A DNA stretch of 64,000 bases from Gammaproteobacteria bacterium (GCA_021773565.1 JAJFJZ010000013.1:248001-312000); one strand, 5' to 3'; positions 1 through 9,992 are shown, counted from the first letter of the stretch. A program made the numbers and translations. Notes: a model not told the origin generated them from the letters alone.

Positions 1-577
1 CATCCCCTTCAATCAGATACTCTCCCTGCTCAAGCATGGGTAGAGCGCGTGCAAAACTGGCATTCATCTCCATGGGCAAAGTAAGCATGTGCACCAGCGT
101 GCCGGTTCCAAGACTGAGAAAGCCACCCAAAAGCATAAAAACACCGGCTATGGGTGTGCGCGTTAGTAGTGCAATCACAGGCGCCAACATGAGCATGCCT
201 GCGCCCATTTTCTGTGCAGGAATAGCCAGTGCAACCATTGCTGTGCGCATACGCAAAGCAGGATACTTATCCCGATCCTGTGTGGCATGTCCTACTTCAT
301 GTGCAGCTACAGTAATCGCCGTCAACGAATTTCCTTCCAGGTGTTCTTTGGAGAGTCGTACACATTTGGCAATTGGATCATAGTGATCTCCCGCTTCAGT
401 GAGCTCTACCGGAACCGACTGCAAACCGCATCTGTCCAGTAATTCCCGGGCGAGTTGGCCGCCTGTGCCAGAATAACGATCTGCCGGTTTGGAATATTTT
501 TGTAATACCCGTTTGACCCAAAGGGAAGGACCAAAGACCGCAGCAACCAGAACAATACCGCCAATGAGCCAAAGCAT
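1..577 (-). CDS. YugP-type membrane zinc metallopeptidase (3' end cut off)
   Basis: The reading frame runs off the left edge of the window, so about 192 residues are present of a family that is usually around 225-230 long. The N-terminus is a hydrophobic segment (MLWLIGGIVLVAAVFG). Near residue 93 there is AAHEVGHA, the HExxH zinc-binding and catalytic motif. Hydrophobic segments follow, as expected for the integral-membrane neutral zinc metallopeptidases of the YugP / Zn_peptidase_2 family. Its substrate is not known. The start ATG lies 4 bases after the stop of the upstream dienelactone hydrolase gene, so the two are probably co-transcribed. The C-terminus cannot be judged here. Confidence 0.85.
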   Translation of the reverse strand, partial: MLWLIGGIVLVAAVFGPSLWVKRVLQKYSKPADRYSGTGGQLARELLDRCGLQSVPVELTEAGDHYDPIAKCVRLSKEHLEGNSLTAITVAAHEVGHATQDRDKYPALRMRTAMVALAIPAQKMGAGMLMLAPVIALLTRTPIAGVFMLLGGFLSLGTGTLVHMLTLPMEMNASFARALPMLEQGEYLIEGD

Positions 578-581
578 AGCG

Positions 582-1391
582 CTAGCTTTCCCCGGCCTCT
601 TCAGCCACTGCTGTACCACCAGGCAACAACTGCCGGCTGAAATATTCAAGCATTTCATCTAGTGCCTGTCTTGTAGGGTGTCCGGCCTCGTCAACAAAAT
701 CCAGCGTGAATACCGAGTGGCCTTTGCCTGGCAAAGTTTTGAGCTGAATGCGTTCTGTCTCTTTATTGAACGCACGATCCAGCGCTGCAAATTTTTCGGC
801 CCTGCAAAGCTTGTCCCCGTCAATGCGGTAAGCAAGCATAGGGCCAACAGCATCCAGTCGTGCGCTGATGATATCTACCTCGTGTGCCGACATATGAACT
901 GCTGACTGGTCCTGAAGGGGCATCGAAGGTTGAGAGGCCACCGCTGCCAGTACGCTGTCATCCGCCATCAGTGAAATGGCAAAATTTCCGGTCAGGCACA
1001 TGCCGATTACGCCAACCCCCCCTGCCCCATTGGTTTTTCGACGATCCCTGCAAAGTGCTTTCAGCCAATCCACTATTGGACTGCTTTTGTTTTTGCTGAA
1101 CAGGGTAAATTCACGACGCATACAAAAAACACGCGCCGTATTTCCCAGCATGGATATTTTGCCTAAAGGGCCGAACAGATGTGGAAGCACCACAGTAAAC
1201 CCGCGCGCAACGAACGCATCAGCCAGACTCAGCGTTTCGAGACCAATCCCTGGTAGCTCCTGAATAATCACCACCGCGGGCCCTTGCCCCCTGGTATAGA
1301 TATCGTGGGAAAGCAAATAGCCAGAGGCCAGAGGTGCAGAAAATTGTTCCTTATTGTAGAGCATCATGGGCGAAGCTAACGACGAACTCAT
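582..1391 (-). CDS. Dienelactone hydrolase family protein
   Basis: A 269-residue alpha/beta hydrolase of the dienelactone hydrolase family. The nucleophile elbow GMCLTGN places the catalytic Cys at 132. Asp191 or Asp193 in RIDGDK and His225 in GKGHSVF complete the Cys-Asp-His triad, and Glu45 in QELPG matches the conserved glutamate that tunes the Cys. These enzymes hydrolyse lactones or esters in the cytoplasm; the substrate here is unknown. The gene overlaps the end of the upstream DSD1-like gene by 4 bases (ATGA) and is followed at 4 bases by the YugP peptidase gene, so the three form one operon. There is no aromatic ring-cleavage gene nearby, so a chlorocatechol role is not supported. Confidence 0.85.
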   Translation of the reverse strand: MSSSLASPMMLYNKEQFSAPLASGYLLSHDIYTRGQGPAVVIIQELPGIGLETLSLADAFVARGFTVVLPHLFGPLGKISMLGNTARVFCMRREFTLFSKNKSSPIVDWLKALCRDRRKTNGAGGVGVIGMCLTGNFAISLMADDSVLAAVASQPSMPLQDQSAVHMSAHEVDIISARLDAVGPMLAYRIDGDKLCRAEKFAALDRAFNKETERIQLKTLPGKGHSVFTLDFVDEAGHPTRQALDEMLEYFSRQLLPGGTAVAEEAGES

Positions 1392-2545
1392 GCGGATTTT
1401 CCTCTTGCATCTACTTGCCAGATATCTACCAGCGTATCACCCTCGATCACGTGAATGTGGTCGTACAAATTAATTGTAGGGTCGCAGTGTGGCACAATTG
1501 CACGCATGGCCGTACCCAGCTCCAACGATTTGTCTTTGCCTATGCGAACACCGCCATGTTCATCACCAAAGAAAAAGTAAACCGCATCTTCCAATACGCC
1601 TTCATTACCCGGTTGCACCCAATGTAACAAAGGCGCATCTGCATCGGTGGCAAAACTTTTAAACCCGGCATCTACCGTAACAAGCCCAGGCGTATTATTG
1701 GACACCACCGAGGTCTGCACAAACAGACCAGTGTCAAACTCCCCCGATGGGGAAGCTTGTTTATCTATCTCGTTATATTCCCGATCCATTACGATGTAGG
1801 ATCCAGCCTGAAGTTCTGTTAGCACTCCTGCGGCCCCATCTATGTCAAAGGTGCCAGTTCCGCCTCCTGACAATATTTCACACTCGATTTGGTTTTGGCG
1901 TAAAAGTGCGCGCGTCCCCGCAAGTGTATTCATTACGACAAGTGAGCGCGCCTGCCTTTTTTCGAAACTCTCTATGTGCATCACCTGGCCGGCATACATT
2001 TGCAAACCCATAAAAATTAGCTGGTCATCCAGTAAAATGCGCTGAACCAGTTCCACCGCAGCTTGTCCCGGCGCAATTCCCGTGCGGTGTAATTCAGGAT
2101 CCAGGTCAACCAGCACTTTAAGCGCTTTGCCCGTTTCGCCTGCACAGCGTCCCAGATCCTTGACATTAACCGGATTGTCTACCACCACTATGAGTTCAGA
2201 TGCTTGCAGATTGAGGGCGCATAATCGCTGCATAGCAGACGGTGATACAACCGGAGAAGTGATTAACACGCTACCCAGGCCCCCGGAAACCATAACTTCC
2301 GCTTCGCCCAGTTTTGCACAGCACACACCCACCGCACCTGCTTCAACTTGTCGCCGTGCTATTTCAATGCACTTATGGGTTTTCGCATGCGGCCGCAGCT
2401 TAAGTCCATTGTTTTTACAATGCCCCGCCATGCTTTCAATATTTCGCTGCAGCACTTCAATATCCACAACCAGTGCAGGCGTTTGCAACTGCAATGCACT
2501 CCCTGCTTTTCCAATAAGTGCCTGATTCAATGGCTTATTCTGCAT
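1388..2545 (-). CDS. DSD1-family PLP enzyme (D-threonine aldolase / D-serine dehydratase-like)
   Basis: A fold-type III PLP enzyme with an alanine-racemase-like N-terminal barrel. The start of the barrel reads TPALVVDIEVLQRNI, and the PLP lysine is in RPHAKTHK. The C-terminal domain ends with IVPHCDPTINLYDHIH, whose His and Cys fit the metal site of the D-serine dehydratase-like domain. Known relatives act on D-threonine, D-serine or 3-hydroxy-D-aspartate; which applies here is undecided. I place the start at the ATG at 2545 because TGGAG lies 7 bases upstream. A longer frame begins with TTG at 2617 and would add 24 hydrophobic residues, but it leaves almost no divergent promoter and has no visible ribosome site. 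First gene of a three-gene operon. Confidence 0.8.
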   Translation of the reverse strand: MQNKPLNQALIGKAGSALQLQTPALVVDIEVLQRNIESMAGHCKNNGLKLRPHAKTHKCIEIARRQVEAGAVGVCCAKLGEAEVMVSGGLGSVLITSPVVSPSAMQRLCALNLQASELIVVVDNPVNVKDLGRCAGETGKALKVLVDLDPELHRTGIAPGQAAVELVQRILLDDQLIFMGLQMYAGQVMHIESFEKRQARSLVVMNTLAGTRALLRQNQIECEILSGGGTGTFDIDGAAGVLTELQAGSYIVMDREYNEIDKQASPSGEFDTGLFVQTSVVSNNTPGLVTVDAGFKSFATDADAPLLHWVQPGNEGVLEDAVYFFFGDEHGGVRIGKDKSLELGTAMRAIVPHCDPTINLYDHIHVIEGDTLVDIWQVDARGKSA

Positions 2546-2643
2546 GTAATGGCTCCATTTGGGCAAAGCCCATATCCCGAATGCAGCATATGCGGGTACA
2601 ATTAAAAAATATATCAATTATTCCATATGAGGCTATTTCCCAG

Positions 2644-4047
2644 ATGTTCATCCGACTAATGCTCGTCGCTGTTGTATTTTTTTCAGGCATTTATTCCCTT
2701 TCGGACAGTCACGCAAGTACCACTTCACAAGAAGATCGAGTGCTACTTTACGATATTTTCTCAGAGATGATAGCAGTGCCTACCGATACCCTGAATGGTA
2801 AAACACCCGAATTGGTAGCCGCCATAGTGAAGCGCTTGTTAATTGCGGGCGTGCCACAAAGTTACATCCACGAAATTAAACATCAGCAGGATATGTCGAA
2901 TCTCGTGGTGAGGCTACCTGGCGCGACAACCGGCAAACGCCCCATTTTACTCATGGCCCACATCGACGTAGTTACAGCGGTTACCGAGGCATGGACTACC
3001 AACCCTTATAAACTGGTAGAGATCGACGGGTATTACTATGGACGAGGAACGACCGATAACAAGGCTGGAGCCAGCATCCTGATTGCCAACCTGATTCGGT
3101 ATGTAAAAGAAGGATTCAAGCCAAACCGGGACATAATAGTTGTCCTCACAGCGGATGAAGAAACCACAGCTGGCGGAATCAGCCATTTGTTGAGCCAGCA
3201 CCGGTCGCTGATTGATGCAGAATATGCGCTCAATTCCGACGCGGGTGGTGGCTCGTTGGAAAACGGTGAATACAAGGTATTTGGAGTGCAGGCCAGCGAG
3301 AAAGTATATTTAACCTTTCATCTTGAAACGCACAACCCCGGTGGCCACAGCTCGGTTCCAGGGCCGGAAAATGCGATCTACACGCTCGCCGCGGCACTCG
3401 AGCGAATATCTCATTACACTTTTCCCGCTATGCTGGACGAAATCACCCAGACCTACTTTCTAAAGTCAGCGCAAATCAAGCACGGGCAAGAAGCACACGA
3501 TATGCAAAAACTGGCGGCCGGATTAAATTTCGAAGCAGCCGAGCGTCTGTCCCGACAGTCAGCCCGTTACAACGCTATTTTACGCACTACATGCACGCCT
3601 ACCCGGCTCTACGCCGGCCATGCAGACAATGCCCTGCCACGTAGTGCAAAGGCGACCGTAAACTGCCGAATTCTACCCGGCCACTCGCCGGATGCGGTTG
3701 AGGCCCAATTACAGAAACTGGCTGATGACAAAAGAATCACCTTCACGAGAGATTCCCCCCCCGTTGCAAGCCCTGCTTCTCCGCTAACCCCGCACGTGCT
3801 GGATACCATCGAAGATCTTATGTTGGAAAAATTCCCCGGTGCCAGCCTTGTCCCAACCATGTCTACTGGCGCCACCGATGGTCTTTATGTTCGTAACGCC
3901 GGAATCCCGGTATATGGTGTGTCAGCAATTTTTGGCGATCCCCATGACTCCCGCGCACATGGCAAGGACGAACGAATCCGCATCAAGTCCTTTTATGCCG
4001 CCAGTCAGTACTGGTATCAACTGGTTAAGAATCTGAGCTCCAATTAA
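2644..4047 (+). CDS. Exported M20 family metallopeptidase
   Basis: A zinc-dependent exopeptidase/amidase of the M20/M25/M40 family, about 467 residues. Metal ligands are visible in MAHIDVV, in GRGTTDNKAG and in ADEE (the catalytic Glu-Glu pair), and the dimerisation-domain motif NPGGHSSVP is present. The chosen ATG at 2644 gives a signal peptide (MFIRLMLVAVVFFSG and onward to about Ala24), so the enzyme should act in the periplasm. An upstream GTG in frame at 2518 would bury this signal peptide and overlap the divergent gene, so I reject it. The stop TAA overlaps the next start (TAATG), coupling it to the sugar-kinase gene. Confidence 0.87.
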   Translation: MFIRLMLVAVVFFSGIYSLSDSHASTTSQEDRVLLYDIFSEMIAVPTDTLNGKTPELVAAIVKRLLIAGVPQSYIHEIKHQQDMSNLVVRLPGATTGKRPILLMAHIDVVTAVTEAWTTNPYKLVEIDGYYYGRGTTDNKAGASILIANLIRYVKEGFKPNRDIIVVLTADEETTAGGISHLLSQHRSLIDAEYALNSDAGGGSLENGEYKVFGVQASEKVYLTFHLETHNPGGHSSVPGPENAIYTLAAALERISHYTFPAMLDEITQTYFLKSAQIKHGQEAHDMQKLAAGLNFEAAERLSRQSARYNAILRTTCTPTRLYAGHADNALPRSAKATVNCRILPGHSPDAVEAQLQKLADDKRITFTRDSPPVASPASPLTPHVLDTIEDLMLEKFPGASLVPTMSTGATDGLYVRNAGIPVYGVSAIFGDPHDSRAHGKDERIRIKSFYAASQYWYQLVKNLSSN

Positions 4048-4877
4048 TGAAAATCGTCTGTGTCGGTGATGTCGGTTACGATCACTATCTTCCGTTAAAT
4101 AAATACCTGCCGGGCGGAATATCCTACAACGTGGCCATTTACGCTAAGGGGCAGTTCGCCCCGGATGACGTAATTCAGTTGGTGTCGGTACTCGGCGACG
4201 ATGAGAACGCCACACAACTTCGCTCCAACCTCACACAAAAAGGTATAGAGCAACATATAGAGACTTTGCCAGGCCTGAGCCCGATTCAGGATGTTCATCT
4301 TGACAAGGGGATCTGCCGTTTTGGAAACTACGAGGCTGGTGTACTGGAAAACTATAGCGTTTCAGAAAGTGCCCGCAGGGTAATCCGAAACTCTGATCTT
4401 CTTATCGTACCCTGGTTTGATGAGATCACCACCTTGTTTGAATCCGTTATGCGAACCCCGAGCAAGGGTTTACGTGTCGTGGATTTCGCAGATATTTCGG
4501 AAAACAAAAACATAGAGCGCATCACGCGCTGGTTGCCAAAATTTGACATCGCCTTCTTTGGGCTTTTGCCCTCAGATGAAGGCTTTATTAGTGAGATTGC
4601 AAACCTTGCAAAAACACACAACAAATTAATGATTGTCACTCTCGCGGCCCACGGAAGCGTCGCATTTGATGGTAGAGATCGTTACCAATGCGTCGCAAGA
4701 CCTGTTCCCAGGGTGGTCGACACTACTGGCGCGGGCGATACTTTTGCCGCAGCATTTTTAGCTGAGTACACCCGCACAAAAGATATTCAGCGGGCCATGC
4801 ACAATGGTGCAGAACTTGCGGCGCAAACGGTAGCTCGCCTGGGAACAACACCTGAGCTTGCTACCAATTTGGTCTAG
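4047..4877 (+). CDS. PfkB-family kinase resembling fructoselysine 6-kinase
   Basis: A 276-residue ribokinase-type kinase. The C-terminal PfkB signature DTTGAGDTFAAAF carries the catalytic Asp and the anion hole. From memory of E. coli FrlD, several stretches resemble it more than general ribokinases: the short N-terminus leading into LNKYLPGG, GNYEAGVLENYSVSE, and the overall small size. FrlD phosphorylates fructoselysine, an Amadori product. The gene starts one base inside the stop of the exported M20 peptidase gene, so the pair may handle glycated peptides or a related amine-sugar; this is inference. The 3' end overlaps the convergent aminotransferase gene by 4 bases. General sugar kinase is the safe call; the FrlD-like specificity is tentative. 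Confidence 0.75.
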   Translation: MKIVCVGDVGYDHYLPLNKYLPGGISYNVAIYAKGQFAPDDVIQLVSVLGDDENATQLRSNLTQKGIEQHIETLPGLSPIQDVHLDKGICRFGNYEAGVLENYSVSESARRVIRNSDLLIVPWFDEITTLFESVMRTPSKGLRVVDFADISENKNIERITRWLPKFDIAFFGLLPSDEGFISEIANLAKTHNKLMIVTLAAHGSVAFDGRDRYQCVARPVPRVVDTTGAGDTFAAAFLAEYTRTKDIQRAMHNGAELAAQTVARLGTTPELATNLV

Positions 4878-6277
4878 GATATTCCGGACAATTTTTTGGC
4901 AGCAACGCAAAAAGTGCTTACCGCACTTCTCATATCATCTGCTCTCTTGCCTGGAGCGCTCTCAGAGAAACAAAAAGACAGGCGAATCTGATTTAGGCCT
5001 GCACCCGCACAGCGTTGTTGGGCATCAGCAGGATAAAACTCTGCCATGGGAACAACTACAACACCAAACTCTGAAACCAGATTTGCAACCGTGGTTTCGT
5101 CAGCCCGAACATTTGAATCAAGAAATGTGAAAACCGAGAAAAACCCCGCCGCGGGAATCGTCCACGAAAAGTGATCCCCATATGCACCCAATTCCTGTTG
5201 CAGTGTATCTAGTAAAATTGCCCGGTTTTCGAAATAAACATCCATCTTACTTTCGGCAACAGACCAGAGGCTTTTTCTGGGTTCAAGAGCGGGGTCATGC
5301 AGTAGGGCCGCAAAGCCATACAGGGCTTCAGGGTTTTGGAATAAAATCTCGGAACTGGCCTCTGTAAGCAATAGCTTTGATAACAGAACACTCTGGTCGT
5401 GTTTAATCCTGATCTTTGCATTGGAGTACACAAAACCGATGCGCGGCCCTGGAAATCCGATTTTTGACCCGGTAAACAGATGAACCGTTTGTTCATCATC
5501 CATGGCTATGAAGGGCCTGGGTCGATTTTCCGGTTTTTCATAATTTATATATAGATAGGGCGCATCTTCAAGAATCAGCAGTTTTTCCTTACGTGCAATA
5601 TCCAGAATTTCCCCGCGTCGCTTATCACTAAATGAAATACCCGCGGGGTTGTGTCCATCTGGCACAGTGTAGTAAAACGGCAAAAAATAGCCCTCATCAC
5701 GTGCTTTATGGATTTGCGAAAGAAACTGCTCAGGATCAGGCCCCTCTGCATCCATATCCACACTAAATATTCGCGAGGATTGTTTCAGGCTTGCCCGGGC
5801 AACAAAACCTGCGTAGGTAGGCGCATCGGTAAGATAGGCAACCGCCTGGTCGCCCCGCTCAAAAAGCGAACACACCATGCTAATACCTCCAGTAGCACCC
5901 ACAGTGGGTATCAATTGATCCGGATTAATATCAAGGTTCCAATCAGCGCCGTAAATTTGTGCGAACAACTCCCGGGGTAACCTCGGTCCAAGTGTGTCGG
6001 TATAAGCAAAGGCTTCGCGCAAAAACTCCGGCGTAGTTTCAGGATCATTCAGCCCTTGCTCTGCGGCGAGCTTGTCAAAAAAGGCCTGCTTGTGCACAAG
6101 AAAACCCTTTGGATCAGTCACATCCGGATGGGGGTAGCCAGCCCCGAGATGATGAATCTTTAAGCCTTTGCTTTCTGCTATATTGCGTAACTCGGGCAAG
6201 GATGCTGCCATTCTTCGGGTTACAGATACCCCCTGCTGCACTAATCCTGACGCAATGAGTGATTCGTTGTCTGCCAT
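4874..6277 (-). CDS. PLP-dependent class I/II aminotransferase
   Basis: A 467-residue fold-type I aminotransferase. The PLP lysine is in FTGSKIGFPGPRIGF, with the phosphate-binding Arg following. The pyridine-nitrogen Asp is in EDAPYLY, and the Asn-Pro of the conserved NPAG motif is in DGHNPAG. It resembles the 2-aminoadipate / valine-pyruvate aminotransferase branch without the GntR domain of MocR proteins. The ATG at 6277 is followed by an uncleaved soluble N-terminus. It lies downstream of the DUF2288 gene by 8 bases, so they are probably co-transcribed. The amino donor and acceptor cannot be told from sequence. Confidence 0.85.
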   Translation of the reverse strand: MADNESLIASGLVQQGVSVTRRMAASLPELRNIAESKGLKIHHLGAGYPHPDVTDPKGFLVHKQAFFDKLAAEQGLNDPETTPEFLREAFAYTDTLGPRLPRELFAQIYGADWNLDINPDQLIPTVGATGGISMVCSLFERGDQAVAYLTDAPTYAGFVARASLKQSSRIFSVDMDAEGPDPEQFLSQIHKARDEGYFLPFYYTVPDGHNPAGISFSDKRRGEILDIARKEKLLILEDAPYLYINYEKPENRPRPFIAMDDEQTVHLFTGSKIGFPGPRIGFVYSNAKIRIKHDQSVLLSKLLLTEASSEILFQNPEALYGFAALLHDPALEPRKSLWSVAESKMDVYFENRAILLDTLQQELGAYGDHFSWTIPAAGFFSVFTFLDSNVRADETTVANLVSEFGVVVVPMAEFYPADAQQRCAGAGLNQIRLSFCFSESAPGKRADDMRSAVSTFCVAAKKLSGIS

Positions 6278-6285
6278 CTTCTACC

Positions 6286-6606
6286 TTATTTAGTCTTAGC
6301 CGCCTTATTACTAACCTGACCGGCGGGCTGAACCAATACCCAGGGCCGTATTACCAGTGTCCACAACTCGATGTCGTCTTCAAACCAGGAAAGCGCGCAC
6401 TCATCCGATACAGAACACAGCATTTGTCTGTCTATGTAAGGCTTAAGCACCCCGGATTCGTCTCTGGAAAGCTTACAGGCTACATCCAGTAAATCCAGTT
6501 CCGGTGATACGTACAAGGTTGCACCTGATGCAAAATGAGACTGCAAATCTCGCCACGGCAAACGTGCAGTCTCCTGAACCAGCTTAAGTTTCAGTTCATC
6601 ATCCAT
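6286..6606 (-). CDS. DUF2288 family protein
   Basis: A 106-residue acidic cytoplasmic protein matching the DUF2288 family: the N-terminal ETARLPWRDLQSHFASG and the PELDLLDVA segment are characteristic, and the WVLVQP near the C-terminus also fits. The family has no known function. The gene is 8 bases upstream of the aminotransferase gene and on the same strand, and follows the DAO flavoenzyme gene after 94 bases. Confidence 0.75.
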   Translation of the reverse strand: MDDELKLKLVQETARLPWRDLQSHFASGATLYVSPELDLLDVACKLSRDESGVLKPYIDRQMLCSVSDECALSWFEDDIELWTLVIRPWVLVQPAGQVSNKAAKTK

Positions 6607-6700
6607 GTGACTATTGTACGATACCTAAACTAATAAATAGCTCCAAAAACAGATAACAGATGTATTTTCAGCAGACCTGTACCGCGGGCGCACCGGATAT

Positions 6701-8029
6701 TTACAAACCGGGCCCTGGCTGCATGGACGAGCCATCGGAAAAACGACTAAATCTAAAACGCTGTAACGCATGGCCAGGCGACTGGCCACGCAGCATGCCG
6801 GCCATAATTTTACCCGCGCCTGGCCCGATGCCAAAGCCGTGCCCGCTAAAGCCGGTAGCCAGATACAAACCCGGAACCTGCTCAATGGTATCCATCACAG
6901 GTACAACATCCGGAGTTACATCAATCATACCGGCCCAGGTTTCCGCAAAAGGCACATTAGCCAGTGCCGGTACGTGCTCCACCAACTTTGCGCGCATACG
7001 CTGTATACCTCGTTGGGACGGTTCAGGGTTAAGCACTCGATGTTTTTCAAATATGCTTATTTCATCTGCCGTCCAGGTTCTGCGCGGGATCAAACGCTGA
7101 ACCAGATCGCCACCAAAATTTAGCCGTAACACGCTGGCAGTCTGGACAAGCGCGGGCAGGAATTTGAACATGTACCGAAAGGTATCTGCACAGGGAAAAT
7201 GCTCTGTGAAACCGCCGGGCGCGATGGTATACCCTCCATCCCTTCGCCTTCTAAAAGCAACATGTCCACCAGCCGCCGCCCCTGAATAAAACTCGGGCGC
7301 AGGCGCTGTTCTGGCGACCGTTGCTCGCACCGTTAACTGGGGTAGATTCACACCCAGATTTCCCAAAAAAGTACTTGTCCATGCACCACCGGCACACAAA
7401 ACCGTGCCAGAGCGAACTCGCCCGTGCTCGGTGATTACACCCGTCACCTTGCCAGCCTCGATATCCAGCGTGCGTACGGCACAATTTTCCCGGATCAATA
7501 CACCTTCCTCATGAAGCTTGCGCGCCATGGCAGGTACAGCCGTAAAAGGCTCTGCACGCCCATCACTGGGCGTAAACAATGCTCCCTTCCAGTACCCGGG
7601 TGCTGCACTCACTCGTTTGTTGGCCTCTTCAGCGCTCACTAATCGAGTATCAAGCTGATGTTGCCTGGCAATATCCAGCCAGCGCTCATGGGAAGCAAGT
7701 TCGGCATCGGTTCTGGCCAGATACATTATCCCCTTACGCTCATATCCGACATCGACACCCAGTTGCTCGCCAATTTCAGCCCAGATACGATTGCTTTCCA
7801 TCATAATGGGAAGCTCCGCTGCGTCGCGGCCTTGTTGGCGCACCCAACCCCAGTTACGACTGGATTGTTCAGCAGCAACCCGTCCTTTTTCACATACCAG
7901 CACGCTAATTCCGGCTTTGGCGAGGAACCAGGCAGTGGAGATACCAATAACGCCCGCGCCGACGATCACCGCATCCACTCGATCAGGCAGGTTGTCCTGA
8001 AACAAAATTGGGTCATTCATGCTTATCAT
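6701..8029 (-). CDS. DAO-type FAD-dependent amine/amino-acid oxidoreductase
   Basis: A flavoenzyme of the D-amino-acid oxidase / glycine oxidase / sarcosine oxidase superfamily, about 442 residues. The N-terminal VIVGAGVIGISTAWFLA is the Rossmann dinucleotide motif, followed by the acidic residue of VCEKG. The C-terminal LYLATGFSGHGFGIGPGAG is the second FAD-contact motif of this family. Relatives oxidise secondary or primary amines, for example sarcosine, glutamylputrescine or Amadori compounds; the substrate is unknown. The start is uncertain: ATG at 8029 (chosen), ATG at 8020, or a non-ATG start at 8068 are all in frame. It is divergent from the acyl-CoA synthetase gene across about 140 bases that must hold both promoters. 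Confidence 0.82.
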   Translation of the reverse strand: MISMNDPILFQDNLPDRVDAVIVGAGVIGISTAWFLAKAGISVLVCEKGRVAAEQSSRNWGWVRQQGRDAAELPIMMESNRIWAEIGEQLGVDVGYERKGIMYLARTDAELASHERWLDIARQHQLDTRLVSAEEANKRVSAAPGYWKGALFTPSDGRAEPFTAVPAMARKLHEEGVLIRENCAVRTLDIEAGKVTGVITEHGRVRSGTVLCAGGAWTSTFLGNLGVNLPQLTVRATVARTAPAPEFYSGAAAGGHVAFRRRRDGGYTIAPGGFTEHFPCADTFRYMFKFLPALVQTASVLRLNFGGDLVQRLIPRRTWTADEISIFEKHRVLNPEPSQRGIQRMRAKLVEHVPALANVPFAETWAGMIDVTPDVVPVMDTIEQVPGLYLATGFSGHGFGIGPGAGKIMAGMLRGQSPGHALQRFRFSRFSDGSSMQPGPGL

Positions 8030-8171
8030 CACAATATAATACCTAGTGATGTCTCCATTGAGTATCATTTGCTCAGACCTTCCGGTCGATACTTAATCCA
8101 GGCTTCCCTAGTGACAGATCAGCTTACACTTCGTAATATCAAAGTCTCTCCGGTGAAGGTGACGTATAAAG

Positions 8172-9860
8172 ATGACAAAAGGTAATCCCGAACCCAGCTA
8201 TGTATGTGGAACCGGTGACAAGCCGCTTATCTATAAGACTATTGGCCAGGTATTCGATGAAACCTGCGAACAATATCCTGATCAGCCTGCCATTATCGTT
8301 GGGCATCAAAACATTGAACTGGATTATGCCGAGCTATCCAGGCGGGTAAATATAGTCTCTGCCAATCTGCTAAAACTGGGCCTACAGACAGGAGACCGTA
8401 TCGGCATCTGGTCGCCAAATAATTTCGAGTGGGTGGTAACCCAGTTAGCCACTGCCAAAATTGGTCTTGTGCTGGTTACTGTAAACCCGGCCTACCGTGT
8501 CTCTGAACTGGAATACGCCTTGAATAAAGCCAGCTGCAAAGCACTTATTCTGGCAACCAAATTTAAAACCAGTAACTATCTGGAAATTCTGGAAAACCTG
8601 GCACCCGAATTGGATAGCTGCACTTCCGGCGAGCTGGTATGTGAAAAATTGCCTCACTTAAAAGTAGTCATTCAGCTTTCAGACGAAACCGTTCCTGGCA
8701 TGTACAAGTTCTCAGGCCTGTATGACGCGGTCGAAGAGCAACATCGTAATGCGGTAGAAGCCATTGGCGTTCAACTTCAACCCGACGACCCGATTAATAT
8801 CCAGTTCACCAGCGGCACCACAGGCTTTCCCAAAGGAGCCACACTTACCCATTGCAACATATTAAACAACGGCATGTTCGTAACCGAAGCCATGCGACTA
8901 ACCGAACAGGACCGGCTCTGTATCCCGGTGCCGCTTTATCACTGTTTTGGAATGGTGATGGGCGTGCTGGGCTGTATTACCCACGGTACTGCCATGGTCT
9001 TCCCTGATGAGGCTTTTGAGCCTAACAGCGTCCTTCGTATGGTTGAGCGCCATCGTTGCACAGCCCTCTACGGCGTGCCTACCATGTTCATTGCAATTCT
9101 GGGTTGTGAAAATTTCGCCAATTTTAATCTCGGTAGTCTGCGAACCGGAATCATGGCCGGTGCTCCCTGTCCCATTGATGTAATGAAACGCGTTATCAAT
9201 GAAATGAACATGGAGCAGGTCACTATTGCCTATGGCATGACTGAAACCAGCCCCGTCAGCTTTCAAAGTTCTACTGATGATCCGGTTGAAAAAAGAGTGA
9301 GCACCGTAGGCCGTGTAATGCCGCATGTGCAGGTGAAGATTATCGACGAGAATGGCCTCGTTGTACCCCGTGGACAGCGCGGGGAGTTATGCACACGCGG
9401 ATACAGTGTAATGCGCGAATACTGGGATGAACCGGAAAAGACACGTGAGTCCATTGATGCTACCGGTTGGATGCACACCGGCGACCTTGCAGTGCTGGAT
9501 GATGAGGGTTATTGCGATATCGTGGGACGGGTAAAAGACATGATTATTCGTGGTGGTGAAAACGTTTATCCCCGCGAGCTGGAGGAATATTTAATCCAGC
9601 ATGAAAAGATACAGGACGTTTCCGTATTTGGGATTCCGGATGAAAAATACGGCGAACAGATTTGTGCCTGGGTCCAACTGCGTGCTGGCGAGAGTGCAAC
9701 AGAAGAAGAGATCAAGGATTATTGTCGCGGGAAAATCGCCCACTATAAGGTGCCTTACCGAATCGATTTTGTTAGCGAGTTTCCGATGACTGTTACTGGC
9801 AAGATTCAGAAGTTTGTTATGCGGGATACGGTGATTGAGCGATTAAAAGACTCTACTTAA
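8172..9860 (+). CDS. AMP-binding acyl-CoA synthetase (fatty-acyl-CoA synthase type)
   Basis: A 562-residue ANL-superfamily enzyme that activates a carboxylic acid to its CoA thioester with ATP. The P-loop [16 protein letters not shown] (about residues 217-232), the A5 motif YGMTETSP, the A7 motif MHTGDLA, and the A10 motif VTGKIQKF with its catalytic Lys are all visible. It looks like the medium- to long-chain group (YngI-type). GAAGGTGA lies about 10 bases before the ATG. There is no membrane segment, so it is cytoplasmic. The gene is monocistronic: divergent from the DAO gene and convergent with the carboxylase gene, with a 132-base gap in which I see no clear terminator. Confidence 0.9.
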   Translation: MTKGNPEPSYVCGTGDKPLIYKTIGQVFDETCEQYPDQPAIIVGHQNIELDYAELSRRVNIVSANLLKLGLQTGDRIGIWSPNNFEWVVTQLATAKIGLVLVTVNPAYRVSELEYALNKASCKALILATKFKTSNYLEILENLAPELDSCTSGELVCEKLPHLKVVIQLSDETVPGMYKFSGLYDAVEEQHRNAVEAIGVQLQPDDPINIQFTSGTTGFPKGATLTHCNILNNGMFVTEAMRLTEQDRLCIPVPLYHCFGMVMGVLGCITHGTAMVFPDEAFEPNSVLRMVERHRCTALYGVPTMFIAILGCENFANFNLGSLRTGIMAGAPCPIDVMKRVINEMNMEQVTIAYGMTETSPVSFQSSTDDPVEKRVSTVGRVMPHVQVKIIDENGLVVPRGQRGELCTRGYSVMREYWDEPEKTRESIDATGWMHTGDLAVLDDEGYCDIVGRVKDMIIRGGENVYPRELEEYLIQHEKIQDVSVFGIPDEKYGEQICAWVQLRAGESATEEEIKDYCRGKIAHYKVPYRIDFVSEFPMTVTGKIQKFVMRDTVIERLKDST

Positions 9861-9992
9861 GGCTATCTATGCCTTTAAACAGAATCGTATGAGCCACCGG
9901 TATTTGCTTTCCTTCGCTGGCTTGCGGCTGGGCAGGGTTTCGAATCTGAACTACTCACGATTGAAATAACCAGGGAATAAACCTGAGAAAAT

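Noticed and set aside
1388-2617. Membrane-anchored form of the DSD1-like enzyme starting with TTG at 2617
   Set aside because: No ribosome site precedes it, whereas the ATG at 2545 has TGGAG at the right distance and agrees with the soluble family.
9861-9992. Rho-independent terminator between the convergent acyl-CoA synthetase and carboxylase genes
   Set aside because: No GC-rich stem followed by a T-run could be found by eye in either direction.
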